A stretch of DNA of 64,000 nucleotides. Source: Lepus europaeus (taxonomy: Eukaryota; Chordata; Mammalia; Lagomorpha; Leporidae). Location of the stretch: NCBI RefSeq assembly GCF_033115175.1, contig NC_084827.1, positions 181,766,388 through 181,830,387 of the forward strand. Reading direction: 5' to 3'. Shown here piece by piece: positions 23,001 through 36,500 of the stretch (position 1 is the first letter of the stretch; each line of letters begins with the position of its first letter). A program made the position numbers and the translations under genes. The notes beneath the pieces were generated by a model. That model saw only the letters and a program-made list of their open reading frames with translations. It did no database searches and had not been told where the DNA came from.

Positions 23001-26000
23001 GGCCAGGGCGCGGAGGAGCGAGGCAGCGAGGGAGAAGGAGAGACTCCGGGGCAGGGACCGGGAGCACGACCGGGACAAGGGGAAGGACAGGGACCAGCGG
23101 AGGGTGAGGAACGGGGAGCACTCCAGGGACCCCAACCGGGAGAAGAGCAGAGAGCAGGATAAACTGGAGAAAAAGGTGAGATCTGCTGGAGCCCCTCACT
23201 GAGCTCTGCCGTGTCCTCTGCAGTGCGTCTTGGCCCGGTGCTGGGGAGCTGGTGTTCAGTTTCACCAGCTGGGAACGTGGCAGTCATGACCTCCGACGGA
23301 AGTGCAGACGTGCGGGTTCTTGCCAGTGTTGTTGTCTCTGTCCCCGGCTGGTGGTTGTCTAATCGTTTTATTAAGGCATCAGTCAGTAAGCTTTTTCTGA
23401 GTCTCAAGTCCGAGGCTGGCTGCTGACCAGCAGGGGCCAGTACAGACACTCCCCGACAAGCGAACGGGAGGGGTAAGGTCGACGGGTCAAGAACACTTTT
23501 GGATCAGGAAGCGCTGGGTGGAGGTGGCCGGTTGGTAGCGGTCTGTGAGATGTGTGTTTGGAAGGTCCATCCCGGGGGACTGGGCGGTTCTTGGAGGAGG
23601 AAGTCCTCCAGTGCTCGCAGTTTAGAGTTCGGTGATCGTCTACCAGACGTGTAGACAGAGCCACATTTTTCTGAGTTTGAGGTCGTTTGCCCGCGGCACC
23701 CCGTGTTCGTCCTGCGTCTAGCCCCTGGGAGTTTGTCCACAGGCCGCGAGCAGCGTGCACGTTAGCTGTGTGAGCCGCGGTGACTCCTGGTCTCCGTGTG
23801 TGCCTGCTGTCGCTGGGAGCACGGCTGTCACTGAGCTCTCCAGGGATTATCTGGGAAGGCTTTGCGGCGTCAGCAGAGAAGTGCGTCCGTCTACGCTAGT
23901 TCTTACTTCGCTAGATTTTCCAGTACATTCAGGTTTGCCTAGAAGGTCCTTTGGGTTTCCAGCCGTGTTTTCCAGACACGCAGGCTTTATGAGAGGAATT
24001 CAAACGTTTCATGGAAAAACGCAATTAAAAGATACTCTCAGAATTTTTGGTCCCTAAATAGATGTATCTTTAAGTCTGTTTTCATGAGTGACTTGAAGCA
24101 CCATGAGCGTCAGGGCTGTTTTCTCAGACGCCCACTCGGGCAGGGACACGGCCTCATCAGGCCTCGTGGGAGGGCGGTGGTGCCCCTGGGCTCCCCTGGC
24201 TAGAATGGAGGAAGGGTTTGAGATCTGTGGTGCAGGTGGGCCAAGGGCAAGGCGGGAGCTGACCGAGGCCCTCTCCTGCCTGGTGTCTCAGCTGTGTCTG
24301 GGGGCTGACCCCGTGGGAATCCCGTCAGCAGGCCTTCTCTGGGGGGTCTGTGGGTCACAGTGAGGGGGGTGCCGTGTGCACAGACTGCCGTAACTTTGCC
24401 AGTGGCGGCGTGTAGTGCTGTGCTGGGAGCCTCAGGCTGTGTCTTTCTGCTCGTGCACGTGCTGGGAGCGCGCTCCCCCCGGGACGCGTGGCGAAAGCCT
24501 GCTCTGCGGGTGAGTTCTGGACGTCACAGAGACCCCTTGCCCTTCGCCTCTCCGGAGAGCCCCGAGACGCCGACTCAGACAGCCCCGATGGGCTCCGGGG
24601 CCCGCTGCCGGGCTCCGTGCTACCTTCACCGTCACTGAAGTTGCCGAGGCTGTGACTTGTGTTCTGGTTAAGGTTCCAAGGAGAACGTCTTACTGGCTGG
24701 TGTCTGGGAATGTGTTAGACTACGCAGCAGGGATGGTTGTGTTGGAAGATATTTGAGACGTGGCACAGTGACTGTTTCCATTCAGCACGGAAGTTGGGTT
24801 TCTGTCTCTCCTGGTGACTCCGGCTGGGGCTCTGCACAGAGCTGTGCATCTGAAGTGGCACAGAGCGAGCACTGTGCAGGTGTGAGGGGCTGTGAGACCC
24901 TCCCAGAGCCCCAGTGCGAGTGTCATGTCAGCTCAGCTCTGGGGGTCTCTGCCCCCACCTGGGGAGGCAGCAGACCAAGTTCTGACCCACACTCTGCTGT
25001 GGTCACTTCCCTGTCTGGAAGAGAGGATGAGGAGCTGTTCTGAGGAGGTGGAGTGGTGGGGTAGAGGGTGGCACGGAGCCCATCTGCACGTCCCCGCCCT
25101 CGACAGAGCAGCCGAAGGTGTCAAAGATCTGGGGAACAGGTGCGTGGTGCCTGACCTACAGCCGGGTAATTCCTGCTGATACAATCTGTGTGCTCGTCTT
25201 TAACAAGGAAACATTGAATAGGTGTTCTTTGCTTTTTAGACCTTACGGAGGAAAATTTGTTGATAATCTGTTCTGTTTATAATCATGAGTTTATTTTTAA
25301 AAGATTTTATTCATTTATTTGAAACTCAGAATTACAGAGAGAGAGGGAGAGAGAGAGAGATAGGGAGAGAGATCAAGAGATCTTGCATCTGCTGGTTCAC
25401 TCCCCAGATGGCCACAATGGCCAGGACTGGGCCAGGCCAAAGCCAGGAGCCAGGAGCTTCTTCTGGGTCTCCCATGTGGGTGGCAGGGGCCCAAGCACTT
25501 GGGGCATCTTCTGCTGCTTTCCCAGGCCGTTGGATCGGACTCGAATTGGCACCCATAAAGGATGCTGGCGTCTCAGGTGCCAGCTTTAACTGCTACACCA
25601 CAACACCAGCCCCAGGATGTTTTCTTAGAGACTTGGTTTAAGGTGTGAGTTGGCATTGATGGATTTCACGTATGTATGAGAGTCCTTTCCTGACTTACAG
25701 TCTGAAGCGTTTGTGTAAAAAGAATCAGCCAATCCCAGTACATAATCTAATGTTTCCCTGTGAGCGCAGGACAAGAGGGGCGCTCCCTCCTAGCCGGCCC
25801 AGGACAGGAGGGGCGCTCCCTCCTAGCCGGCCCAGGACAGGAGGGGCGCTCATCCTAGCCGGCCCAGGACAGGAGGGGCGCTCATCCTAGCCGGCCCAGG
25901 ACAGGAGGGGCGCTCCATCCTAGCGGGCCCAGGACAGGAGGGGCGCTCCATCCTAGCCGGCCCAGGACAGGAGGGGCGCTCCATCCTAGCCGGCCCAGGA

Positions 26001-29000
26001 CAGGAGGGGCGCTCCATCCTAGCCGGCCCAGGACAGGAGGGGCGCTCCCTCCTAGCCGGCCCAGGACAGGAGGGGCGCTCATCCTAGCCGGCCCAGGACA
26101 GGAGGGGCGCTCATCCTAGCTGGCCCAGGACAGGAGGGGCGCTCCATCCTAGCGGGCCCAGGACAGGAGGGGCGCTCCATCCTAGCCGGCCCAGGACAGG
26201 AGGGACGCTCCATCCTAGCCGGCCCAGGACAGGAGGGGCGCTCATCCTAGCCGGCCCAGGACAGGAGGGGCGCTCCATCCTAGCGGGCCCAGGACAGGAG
26301 GGGCGCTCCATCCTAGCCGGCCCAGGACAGGAGGGGCGCTCCATCCTAGCGGGCCCAGGACAGGAGGGGCGCTCATCCTAGCCGGCCCAGGACAGGAGGG
26401 GCGCTCCATCCTAGCCGGCCCAGGACAGGAGGGGCGCTCCATCCTAGCGGGCCCAGGACAGGAGGGGCGCTCCATCCTAGCCGGCCCAGGACAGGAGGGG
26501 CGCTCCCTCCTAGCCGGCCCAGGACAGCAGGGGCGCTCCATCCTAGCCGGCCCAGGACAGGAGGGGCGCTCCATCCTAGCCGGCCCAGGACAGGAGGGGC
26601 GCTCCATCCTAGCCGGCCCAGGACAGGAGGGGCGCTCCATCCTAGCGGGCCCAGGACAGCAGGGGCGCTCCATCCTAGCGGGCCCTGTGAGCACAGGGAC
26701 AATTTTCCTGGGGGTGTTGGGTGTGCTGTGCACTGCACGCCTCACTCCATCTCTGTGTATCACCGGGGTTGTGTTCCCAGTGAGTTTGGCCCCATGTGGA
26801 GTTCTGTGTTCCAGATGGTCTCCCAGGAGGCGGGAGTGTTCTTGGTCCTTGTCCACCTGCTCTGCCTGACTGGGATGAAGTCCGCCCTGTGGGGACCCTG
26901 GAGGCAGCAGCAGCAGCAGAGTGTCAGCTGGAGCAGTGATGTGCTGCTGTGTGGGGGAAGGACCTCGCTGTGGGCCAGTGAGCGAGGTCGGCGCTGTGGC
27001 GTGGCAGGTAAAGCCACTGCCTGTGAAGCCGGCATTCTGTGTGGGTACCAGTTCAAGACCCGGCTGCTCCACTTCCGATCCAGCTCCTAATGCCCTGGAA
27101 AAGCAGTGGAAGACGGCCCAAGTGTTTGGGCCCCTGCACCTGCGTGAGAGACCTGGAAGAAGCTCCTGGCCTGGCCCTGGCTGTTGTGGCCATTTTGGGA
27201 GTGCACTAATCCATCTCTTCCTCTCTCTGTACCTCTGCCTTTCAAAAAGAAAAAAACAAAACAAAAAAAACCTTGAAGCATTTTCAGATGTTACAGATGT
27301 GAATAATTCTAACATGTGATTTTGTTTTGTAGTCAGCAAGCTCTGGGGAAATATCTAAAAAGTTGTCAGACGGATCTTCTAAAGACCCCAAAGCCGAAAC
27401 AGAGGTAGACCTTCAAGAAGGGCAGCACGGGGGGAGGGGGGAGAAGGGGGCTGTGGTGAGGGGTGTGCTGTGTGCTGGCCCGGCCGCGGGGGCGCCCGAC
27501 CTCCTAGGTCCACTTCTCTGTGTTGGACCGGCAGTGGTGTAGGGGTCACCGGCTGCCGAAACAGAAGGCCGATTGTCTGCCGGCCCGCTGGGTTACTGCT
27601 GTCTTCTCCGTCAGGGGCTGTACGCACGCTGTTTGAACTCTTCCTGTGAGAGCCGTTTGCAGATGTATTGGAACAGTGTGACAGCCACGGGACCCTTTAA
27701 TGGGATTTGCCCAGGGACAGACTGCATGTCCTGCAGTGGTCCTGTGAGGTTATTGTGCCATCGTGGTTTGGGGAAGTCCCCTCCCGGTGTTCACACCAGC
27801 ACACCGCCTGGCTCTGTCGCCATGTCCCTGTGAGGCGAAGTGCTCCTGCACCTGCAGGGCACGGTGCTGGGGCTCGAGAGCGGGCCGCAGGGCTCTGCAG
27901 AGAGATGGGGGAGGGGTCCCACTGGCCTGGAGCTTCGGAGAGCGGGGCCCGCAGGGCTCTGCAGAGAGATGGGGGAGGGGTCCCACTGGCCTGGAGCTTC
28001 GGAGAGCGGGGCCGCAGGGCTCTGCAGAGAGATCGGGGAGGGGTCCCACTCGGCCTGGAGTGCCTCCCTGCACCGTGGGCCCCAGTCCCCGTCGGAGGCC
28101 GGGGGACGCTGTGGCTGTGTTTCAGGCTGCTCTGGGCTCACTGTGTAACCGTCCGTTGATTACCTTTCATTCTCTTTTCTTTAAGACTGAGGTTTCCACT
28201 CGAGCACCCAAGTCGTTGACATCAAAGCTGTCGAAACGGCGATGCAGAAGTTCAGTGGAAGGTAGGCTTGGCTTGCTCTGCTCGTGTGAGAAGCTGGAAA
28301 TATGTCCGGCTCTGCCTCTGTCACAGTCTGGCTGGGGAACGCATCGGCCACGTCTGGGAAGGAGCGGTGACGTCACGGTGGGAATCACGGGGGTTTGTGA
28401 CTCACACGCACGTGCGTGCTCACAACACTGGGGCGGAGTCAGCCCTCTTTGCTGGAAACGTGGGTGGTTAGAGAAGGTGGGGCCCAGTTTCATGGTCCAG
28501 AAGCCCCGATGAGCCGCGCGGGGTTCCTTGGCCCCCATCTGCAGCAGCGGCAGGCTGTGGTCCATCCAGTGCAGGCTGATGTGGGGAGTTGCTAGGCAGA
28601 TGGTGTTTCTGCACTGAAAACAGAAAGCATGGCTGGGAGCCCTGGCCGGGGTCTGCGCGAGGAGCCCCTCGGGCCAGTGGACGAGAGAGGCTGCGGACAC
28701 AGCCTGAGCGCGCGGGCAGGTGCGGGCCGTGCTGTGGAGCCGCTGCTGTGGAGGCCGACGTGAGTGATGTTTGAGTGGGGTGGCTTCTGGAAAGTCCTCC
28801 TCTCCCTCCCTGTGTGCAAGCAGGTGGTGGCTGCCATGAACCACACGTGCTGAGCTCACCGTGAGTGTGCCAGAAGCCCCTGCCCTGTGGGGCCCAGGGC
28901 GGGCCTGGGAGCTTGCGGCCACCGGCTGTCCCTCTGTCTCGCACCTCCAGAGAGGAGACATGAAACATTTAAACACTGGGGAGACTGCGCATTTGCTCGC

Positions 29001-32000
29001 GTGTCTTCTTGGTCTTCATTGGCTTCCCTGGCCCGTCCTTTCTTGGCTGACTCCTGCGTGCCTCTGTCTGGGGTCTCTGTGTTCTTAATTTGCACACGCT
29101 CCCTGTACAGTGTGGCTGCCAGTTTTAAGATGAGGGCTGGTTTCTCTGTTTTTTTCAGTTCATTTCTGCTAATTATATTTGGTTTGGTTTCTGAGTTGCC
29201 TGCATGTTTGATTTTTATGTACTTGAAGCTGCTAATTCTTTTGTGATAATTTGTCCAGGATTTGAGAGATGAAGAATTATTGTGTTTTACCAAGTCATCG
29301 TCTCCTTCCTTCCTGCTCTGTGAGGCCCTTTGTGGTCTGGGAACTGTTGTTTATTTTTACTTCTGTTTTCTGTTTACTACTCCTATCATTGTTCTTTTCA
29401 AAAAAAATTTTAAGCCATTTTATTTAATAGAATATTCTCCCAGATGAATTTTAAAATCATTCCCAACTCAGAGTCCACTCACAGCAGGATAAACAAGGCA
29501 GATCAATCTTCCACCCACTGGTTCACTCCCCAAATGGCCACGATGGTTGGGGCCAAACCAGGTCAAAGCTGGGAACTGGCCACACCATCGGGGTCTCCCA
29601 CGTGGGTGGTGGGGACCCAGATATTGGAACATCTTCTGCTGCTTTCCAGAGAGCCGGATTGGAAGTGGAGCCACCAGGACTTGAGCTGGCACTCTGATGT
29701 GGGCTGCTGGCGTTGCCGGTGGCAGATGTAACCTTCTGTGCCCTGGCCCCGTGTTCTCAGGATTTAATTGAACTTGTGTTAAATGTGTGCTTTGTTAGTT
29801 TGAGAAATTGGCTTCCTCACTTCAGGTTTGTAAAGGCATCTCGCCACTCCCGGGGGCTGCGGCTTGTGTCTGTCAGGGTGACTGCTCCACAGTTTGTGTT
29901 TAGTCTTTTGGAAAGTGGTATTTTTCTTTTCCTCTTTATTTTGTAATGCGTATTGTTGGCATGTAGATGCTTTATTGGTTTTTGTCGCTGTATATTGAGT
30001 CCAGCTTGTTGCTGAGTCGTACTCCGCGGGCCTGGCGGTTGCGTGGGGTTTTCTAAGTGCTCCTGTCACCTGTTCGTCTCTGGCTGCTCTGGAGGTTTGC
30101 CTCTGTGTCTGCTGGGGAGCTTTTTATAAGATCTCAAAGGGATTTTTTGGGAAAATGATTTAGAGGGACAGAGAGATAGCAAGAACGATAGAGAGATCTT
30201 CCACGTGCTGCTTCATTCCCCATGTGCTCATGTCAGCCAGGCGGGGCAGGCCAAAACCGGGGACCAGAACTCTGCCCAGGCCTCCCACGTGGGGAGCAGG
30301 GATCCGGGCACTTGGGCCATCATTGGCTGCCTCCCAGGTGCATTGGCAGGAAGCTGGATTTTGGAAATAAAGGAGCTGGGACTCGAGCCGGTACTCATGG
30401 AACGTGGCTGTCCCAAGCAGTGACCTAACCATTGTGCCACCAGGCCCAGCCCTTTAAGGGTTTTTACTATCAGAGATGTGCAGGCTTCATGGCCTCAAGC
30501 TTTCCTGAGTTGGTAGCCACTTGGTGGACTTCCTTCTTGCTAGCTGGCTGGGCGCTGACCTCACATGGGTTCCCCAGCAAAGCTGGTGCCCCACACAAAC
30601 GGCTCTCTCTGGCAGGTCAGCATCTGCACAGATGCCCAGTGCTCAGAGTGCCAGGGACAGGGGACCCCTGTGTGTGTTCAGGGGATGAGCCTCGCTTACT
30701 GTAGAGTGTGGGACTGTCCCATGATGCACTGGGTGTCCTGAGAGCCACGCTTGAGTTCCTGTGGAACCCGGGAACATTCTGCGTGAGAATGACCCTCTGA
30801 GTTGTGCGTTGCAGCAGAATTGATCACGTTTCGTTACTGAGCACCTTTTATTATTTTTTCTAAAAAAGAGGCAGAGTTAGGGAGAGACACAGTGAGAGAG
30901 ATTTTCCGTCCACTGGTTCACTCCTCAAGTGGCTGCAGTGGCCAGGTCTGGGCCAGGCTGAAGCCAGGAGGCTGGAACTCCAGTCAGGTCTCTCACTTGG
31001 GTGCCAGGGGCTCAGGCACTTGGACCATCTCCTGCTGTCTCCCAGGTGCAGTGACCAGGAGCTGGGTCGGGCGTGGAGCAGCCAAGGCTTGAGCCGGTGC
31101 TCATGTGGGATGCTGGCCCTGCTGGGTGCATCTTAACTTCATGACTGCGCAGCGTTACAAGCTACACTTGATACGTATTTTCATTGTGCAATTTGGTGTC
31201 AGGAAGAAAGGATTCTAGAACCCGTGAACACAGGCTTCTCCTCCCCCAGCAAAGCTGACGAGGGACGTTCCAGGGAGCAGTGTGGTCGGGCTCAGAGTAG
31301 GCTGGCGGTGACTGAGCTGAAACCTTTCTCTGCCTGGTCCTTGCTTCCAGCAGTCACTGAGCAGTGGAGCTCCACCGTGTGGCCTGCTTGAGCTCTGGAG
31401 CCCTGTCCTCTGGCCGGAGAGGAGCAGGGGCAGGGGGACACGTGGGCCCCTCCAGACGGAGCTTTAGGACTGCCCCAGCCAGGCTCGGGCGTCCTGCGCT
31501 GTTGGCCTCAGCTGAGTGTCCGTGTGCACCTTCCGTTCTGAGCTCTGCAGATGCCCATGCTGATGGAGAGCGCGGGGTGTGAAGATGCGCGTTACATAGT
31601 GAGGAGTGTTCTGAAGGAAAGCGAAGTCCCAAGAAGCAGGGATGAGGGGCGTGGGTGGGGAGGGTCCCTCTGAAGGGGACACCGGGACCAAGAGCTGACA
31701 GGTGCAGGGAGACCTGGAGGTACAGAGACCCCGAGCCAGGGACAGGCTTCCTTGTGTGTGTGTGTGTGTGTGTGTGTGGCAGGAAGTGCGGCTGGGCAGG
31801 CAGGGGCAAAGGGGCTCCCCCCAAGGCCGTGTGGGAAGCGTGAGCACAAGCCATGGAGGTTCACACGGGATTGTGGTGGGCACAAGCTGTGGAGGTTCAC
31901 GCGGGATTGTGAACTGTTGTAGGCCCAAGGGCGGCGAGGAACTGTTGTGATGTCCAGAGGGCTCAGTACCGGCTCAGCCGACGCCCATGGTGGCACATGG

Positions 32001-33547
32001 CTGTGCCGGTGGATTTGATGTCCCCTGTGAGAGGGGAGGAATCAGGGGTGCGCTGTGTCTGGGAGGGGCTGGGGAGAGGCTCGCTCGTGGGACAGGTGGA
32101 TAGAGTTGGGAATTCTGTTCTGGCCACCTTGAGTTTGAGACGTCTGTGAAACCAAGTAGAGGAGAGCGGTGTCGGCCTGGGGTCGGGGAGGGAGGTGGAG
32201 ACACTGAGGGAAACGCTGCCTTGACAGTTCTTAGGAGGTGGTGAGCTCGGGGCTGCCCGGGGTCGAGTGGGGCGGGGCAGGGTCCAGCAAGGAGGACAGA
32301 AGGCCAGTGAGCTGGCGGGGACGTGGGGAGGAAGCCCTGGGGAGGTGACAGGGCGTCTTGTGGGACTCCTCCAAGAGTCAGGAGACCCACTGACCTGGGA
32401 CCTTGTCATAGCTCTGTAAATCCTAACTGAAGCAGCCCAACCGCAAAGTCTTGCTCCGTTTAATCTGTTGCTAACTGTTTTATGTTAGGAAGGCAGGAGG
32501 ATACAATTTCAGCTAAGATGTTAGACCCCGGAGTGTCTGGGCTACATAGTGAGCCCCGCCAGGAGACCGCAGCTTCAGAGGCAGGTAAGACAAATGCCTT
32601 CTCCAGTTGAGCGCCTCACCAGGCCACGTGGACATGGACGCTGCACTGTAGCGTGGTGGGGTTCACGGCCACAGGGACTGCTACACCATAGCGTGGTGGG
32701 GTTCACAGACGTGGACATGGACGCTGCACTGTAGCGTGGTGGGGTTCACGGCTACATGGACTACTACACCATAGCGTGGTGGGGTTCACGGCCACATGGA
32801 CTACTACACCGTGGCGTGGTGGGGTTCACGGCCACAGGGACTACTACACCGTGGCGTGGTGGGGTTCACGGCCACATGGACTACTACACCATAGCGTGGT
32901 GGGGTTCACAGACATGGACTACTACACCATAGCGTGGTGGGGTTCTCGGCCACGTGGACTACTACACCATAGCGTGGTGGGATTCATGGCCACATGGACT
33001 ACTACACCGTGGCGTGGTGGGGTTCACGGCTACATGGACTACTACACCATAGCGTGGTGGGGTTCACGGCCACATGGACTACTACACCATGGCGTGGTGG
33101 GGTTCACGGCCACATGGACTGCTACACCATAGCATGGTGGGGTTCACGGCCACGTGGACTACTACCCCATAGCGTGGTGGGGTTCACGGCCACGTGGACT
33201 ACTACCCCATAGCGTGGTGGGGTTCACGGCCACGTGGACTACTACACCATAGCGTGGTGGGGTTTACGGCCACGTGGACAGCTACCCTTTAGCATGGTGA
33301 GGTTACCTTGTGCTGTTCTAACTCCCATAACGTTCATCAGAGTGTTTCACTGTGTGCTCCGGAGCAGAAATTCCTTGTTTGATTTGCTTTATTTTGCTGT
33401 TATTTGATAACTTTGTTAACTCAGCTTTAAATTAATCTTTACATGCTTTTTCTGCATAACTTATTTTAACATTTAAATCAAAATGATTTTTTTAAAAAGA
33501 TTTATTTATTCATTTGAAAGACAGAGTTACACACAGAGAGAAGGCAT

Positions 33548-33581
<34 letters not shown>

Positions 33582-36500
33582 GTCTTCCATCAGCTAGTTC
33601 ACTCTCCAGTTGGCTGCAATGGCTGGAGCAGGGCTGATCTGAAGCCAGGAGCCAGGACCTTCTTCTGGGTCTCCCACATAGGTGCAGGAGCCCAAGGAGT
33701 TAGACCATCTTCTACTGCTTTCTCCAAGGCCATAGCAGAGAGTGAGATTGGAAGTGGAGCAGCTGGGACTTGAACCGGCGCGCATCGGGGATGCTGGCAC
33801 TGCAGGTGGTGGGTTTACCCGCTGTGCCACAGTGCCTGCCCCAAAATGCTTTCTTAATCTATAGCAGAGAGTGGGATTGGAAGTGGAGCAGCTAGGACTT
33901 GAACTGGCGCCCACAGGGGATGCCAGCACTGCAGGTGGTGGGTTTACCCGCTGTGCCATGGTGCCGGCCCCAAGTGCTGTCTTAATCTCACCGTTGGGCG
34001 TTTATAAAGCAATGTGGATGCTTACATGAGACATGATCTTTGAGTTTCCATCCAGCTCTGCTTCGTTCTCTGAAGAAATCCTCCACAGTGCAGACTTGTG
34101 AGTGCTGGCCTGTGTCTCACCGTGGCATGGCTTGGTGTGTGCCATGACGCTGCTAAGACTTCGAGTGATCTGTGGTTGCGTGTCAGTGCTGCTGTCTTCT
34201 GGGACTCTAAGCCCTTCAGAAGTTCTGGAGCTCTTGAGTTGCATTCAAGGAGGAAATAATGTTAATTTTGACTCTAGGGAAAGATCACTTTTTCTTGTGG
34301 GCTCAACTTGCTTCATGTCTGATTTTTTTTATATAGTTGAATATTTTTTAAAGATTTATTTTTTATTTGAAATCAGAGCCACATAGAAAGAGGAGAGGCA
34401 GAGAGCGAGAGAGAGAGGTCTTCCATCCAATGGTTTACTCCCCAGTTGGCCACAACAGATGGAGCTGTGCCGATCCAAAGCCAGGAGCCAGGAGCTTCCT
34501 CTGGGTCTCCCATGTAGGTGCAGGGGCCCAAGGACTTGGGCCGTCTTCCACTGTTTTCCCAGGCCACAGCAGAGAGCTGGATCAGAAGTGGAGCAGCTGG
34601 GACTCCAGGCGGCACCTGTTTGGGATGCTGCTGTCACACATGGTGGCTTAACCTGCTGCGTTACAGGGCGGGTCCCGGTAGCGATTCTCTAGACATGTTG
34701 GAGCAATCTGTGGATGCCATGTGCAAGTGTGAAAGTAGCTTACGCTCAACCTTTACAAAGCGTGAATCGCACGCATTGTTTCTTGGTTGAGTTCTTTGCT
34801 GAAATCGTTACTTGAGAGACAGAGATTCTCTGAGTCTCCAGCTGCCCGCAGGAGCTCAGGGCTGTGCGGAGGGTTGCAGCCGGAGCTGGGAACACAGGCT
34901 GGGCCTCTGGCAGGACCCAACTACTGAGCAGTCTCTGCTGCCTCCCAGGGCCATGTCAGGGGGCAGCTGGAAGCCAGAAGCCAGAGCCAGATGTTAAGGC
35001 CAGGTGTCGTTATGGGATGTTGACATCTTGACTGGGCCTTAACCACTGGGCTGAACGCTCATCCCTTTTGCAAAGGCCAGAAGGAAATATGATACCAGCT
35101 GGGGGGTGGGCAGGTCCTGTGTGTGTGCTGTCCCTGGGCCCTGCCCCTGTGGCCACAGGGTGGGCAGGTCCTGCATGCATGCTGTCCCTGGGCCCTGCCC
35201 CTGTGGCCACAGCTTGGGGGTGGCCAGCTCCTGTGTGCATGCCAGGCCCTGGGCCCTGCCCCTGTGGCCACAGCTCGGGGGTGGCCAGCTCCTGTGTGCA
35301 TGCTGTCCCTGGGCCCTGCCCCTCTGGCCACAGCTCGGGGGTGGCCAGCTCCTGTGTGCATGCTGTCCCTGGGCCCTGCCCCTGTGGCCTCAGCTGGGCG
35401 TGGGCAGGTCCTGCGTGCGTGCTGGACCCTGGCCCTGTGGCCACAGTGTTGTCCTGCACTGGCGGTCATTGCATTATGTGATTCAGTTTGCAGCACTGGC
35501 TGTGGTTCCTGAGTGAGTTTCTTCCACTGGGCCTGGTGTCTGAGCCTTCTTTTGGAATTGCAAAGGGAAATCCCTGTGGGCCCTGTTGTGCTGCCCGATT
35601 GGGCCCCGCTTCCCAGGCCCCGACTGGCACCGGTTCATCAAGGTTGGCCTAGGAGAACTTGCGAGTTTTGTTGTTACGCTTCTGCTGTTTTGGACAGATT
35701 GACGAGTTCGGTGTGGAACTCACGCATCCTCCCTGCACCCTGTGTTGAATTGCTGTCTCTGTGATATGTGGTTGTTTGACAGTTCCAGGTTTTCCTGGAA
35801 CGTTAGCCCAAATCTTTGGTTTGGCTTAGTTTCTCTCATTCCATTTTTGTTTTATTGTTTAAGCTCTTTTATTATTAAAAACTACAGAAATGTGGAAAGA
35901 CCAGTAAATGAACGCCCTGTAGGCCTAGCGTTTTGGCACATCCACCTCATTGCAGGAACTGTTTCCGAGTGTGTCAAGCATGCCCCAGCACCGTGTCTCT
36001 CGTGTGCGGCAGCAGGCAGCTCAGAGGCAGAGACTCCTCAGAGCCACATGGGCAAAGAGCGCCTAAAGCCAGGCTGTGTTATGTTTTGCAATTTTGTGTA
36101 TTTGAAACCACTGGTTATTGGATCCCGTTTACACTTAGGTCTGTTCACCAGCTCAGCGCGGCTGCCATTTGCCTGGAGCCTGGAGGGTCATGCTGGTGCC
36201 CGTAGGGGTAACGGGTAGAGAAGGACTCCTGCTTTATACGTGCCGTCTCACTGCACGCTGCGCCTGTGGCCCAGGACTGTGGGGCTCGGGACGTGGGGTG
36301 CCGGGGCAGAACTTGGGACGTCTTGGCACTGTGCCCACGCCCTCCCCCGCGAGGGTCGTTGGGACCACTGAGTTCCAGACAGCTGGTGAGGCGGATGGTG
36401 TGACTTTCTTCTGCCAGTTTATAGCTATTTCAAAACAAATAGGCACATTAATTATTTTCTCAGAGCTGCTAGTTGCCGAGCTAAGTAATCTACCCACTAT

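Noticed and set aside
26242..27339. 365-codon minus-strand frame ([11 protein letters not shown])n
   Set aside because: 33-base array joined by chance to antisense SINE sequence.
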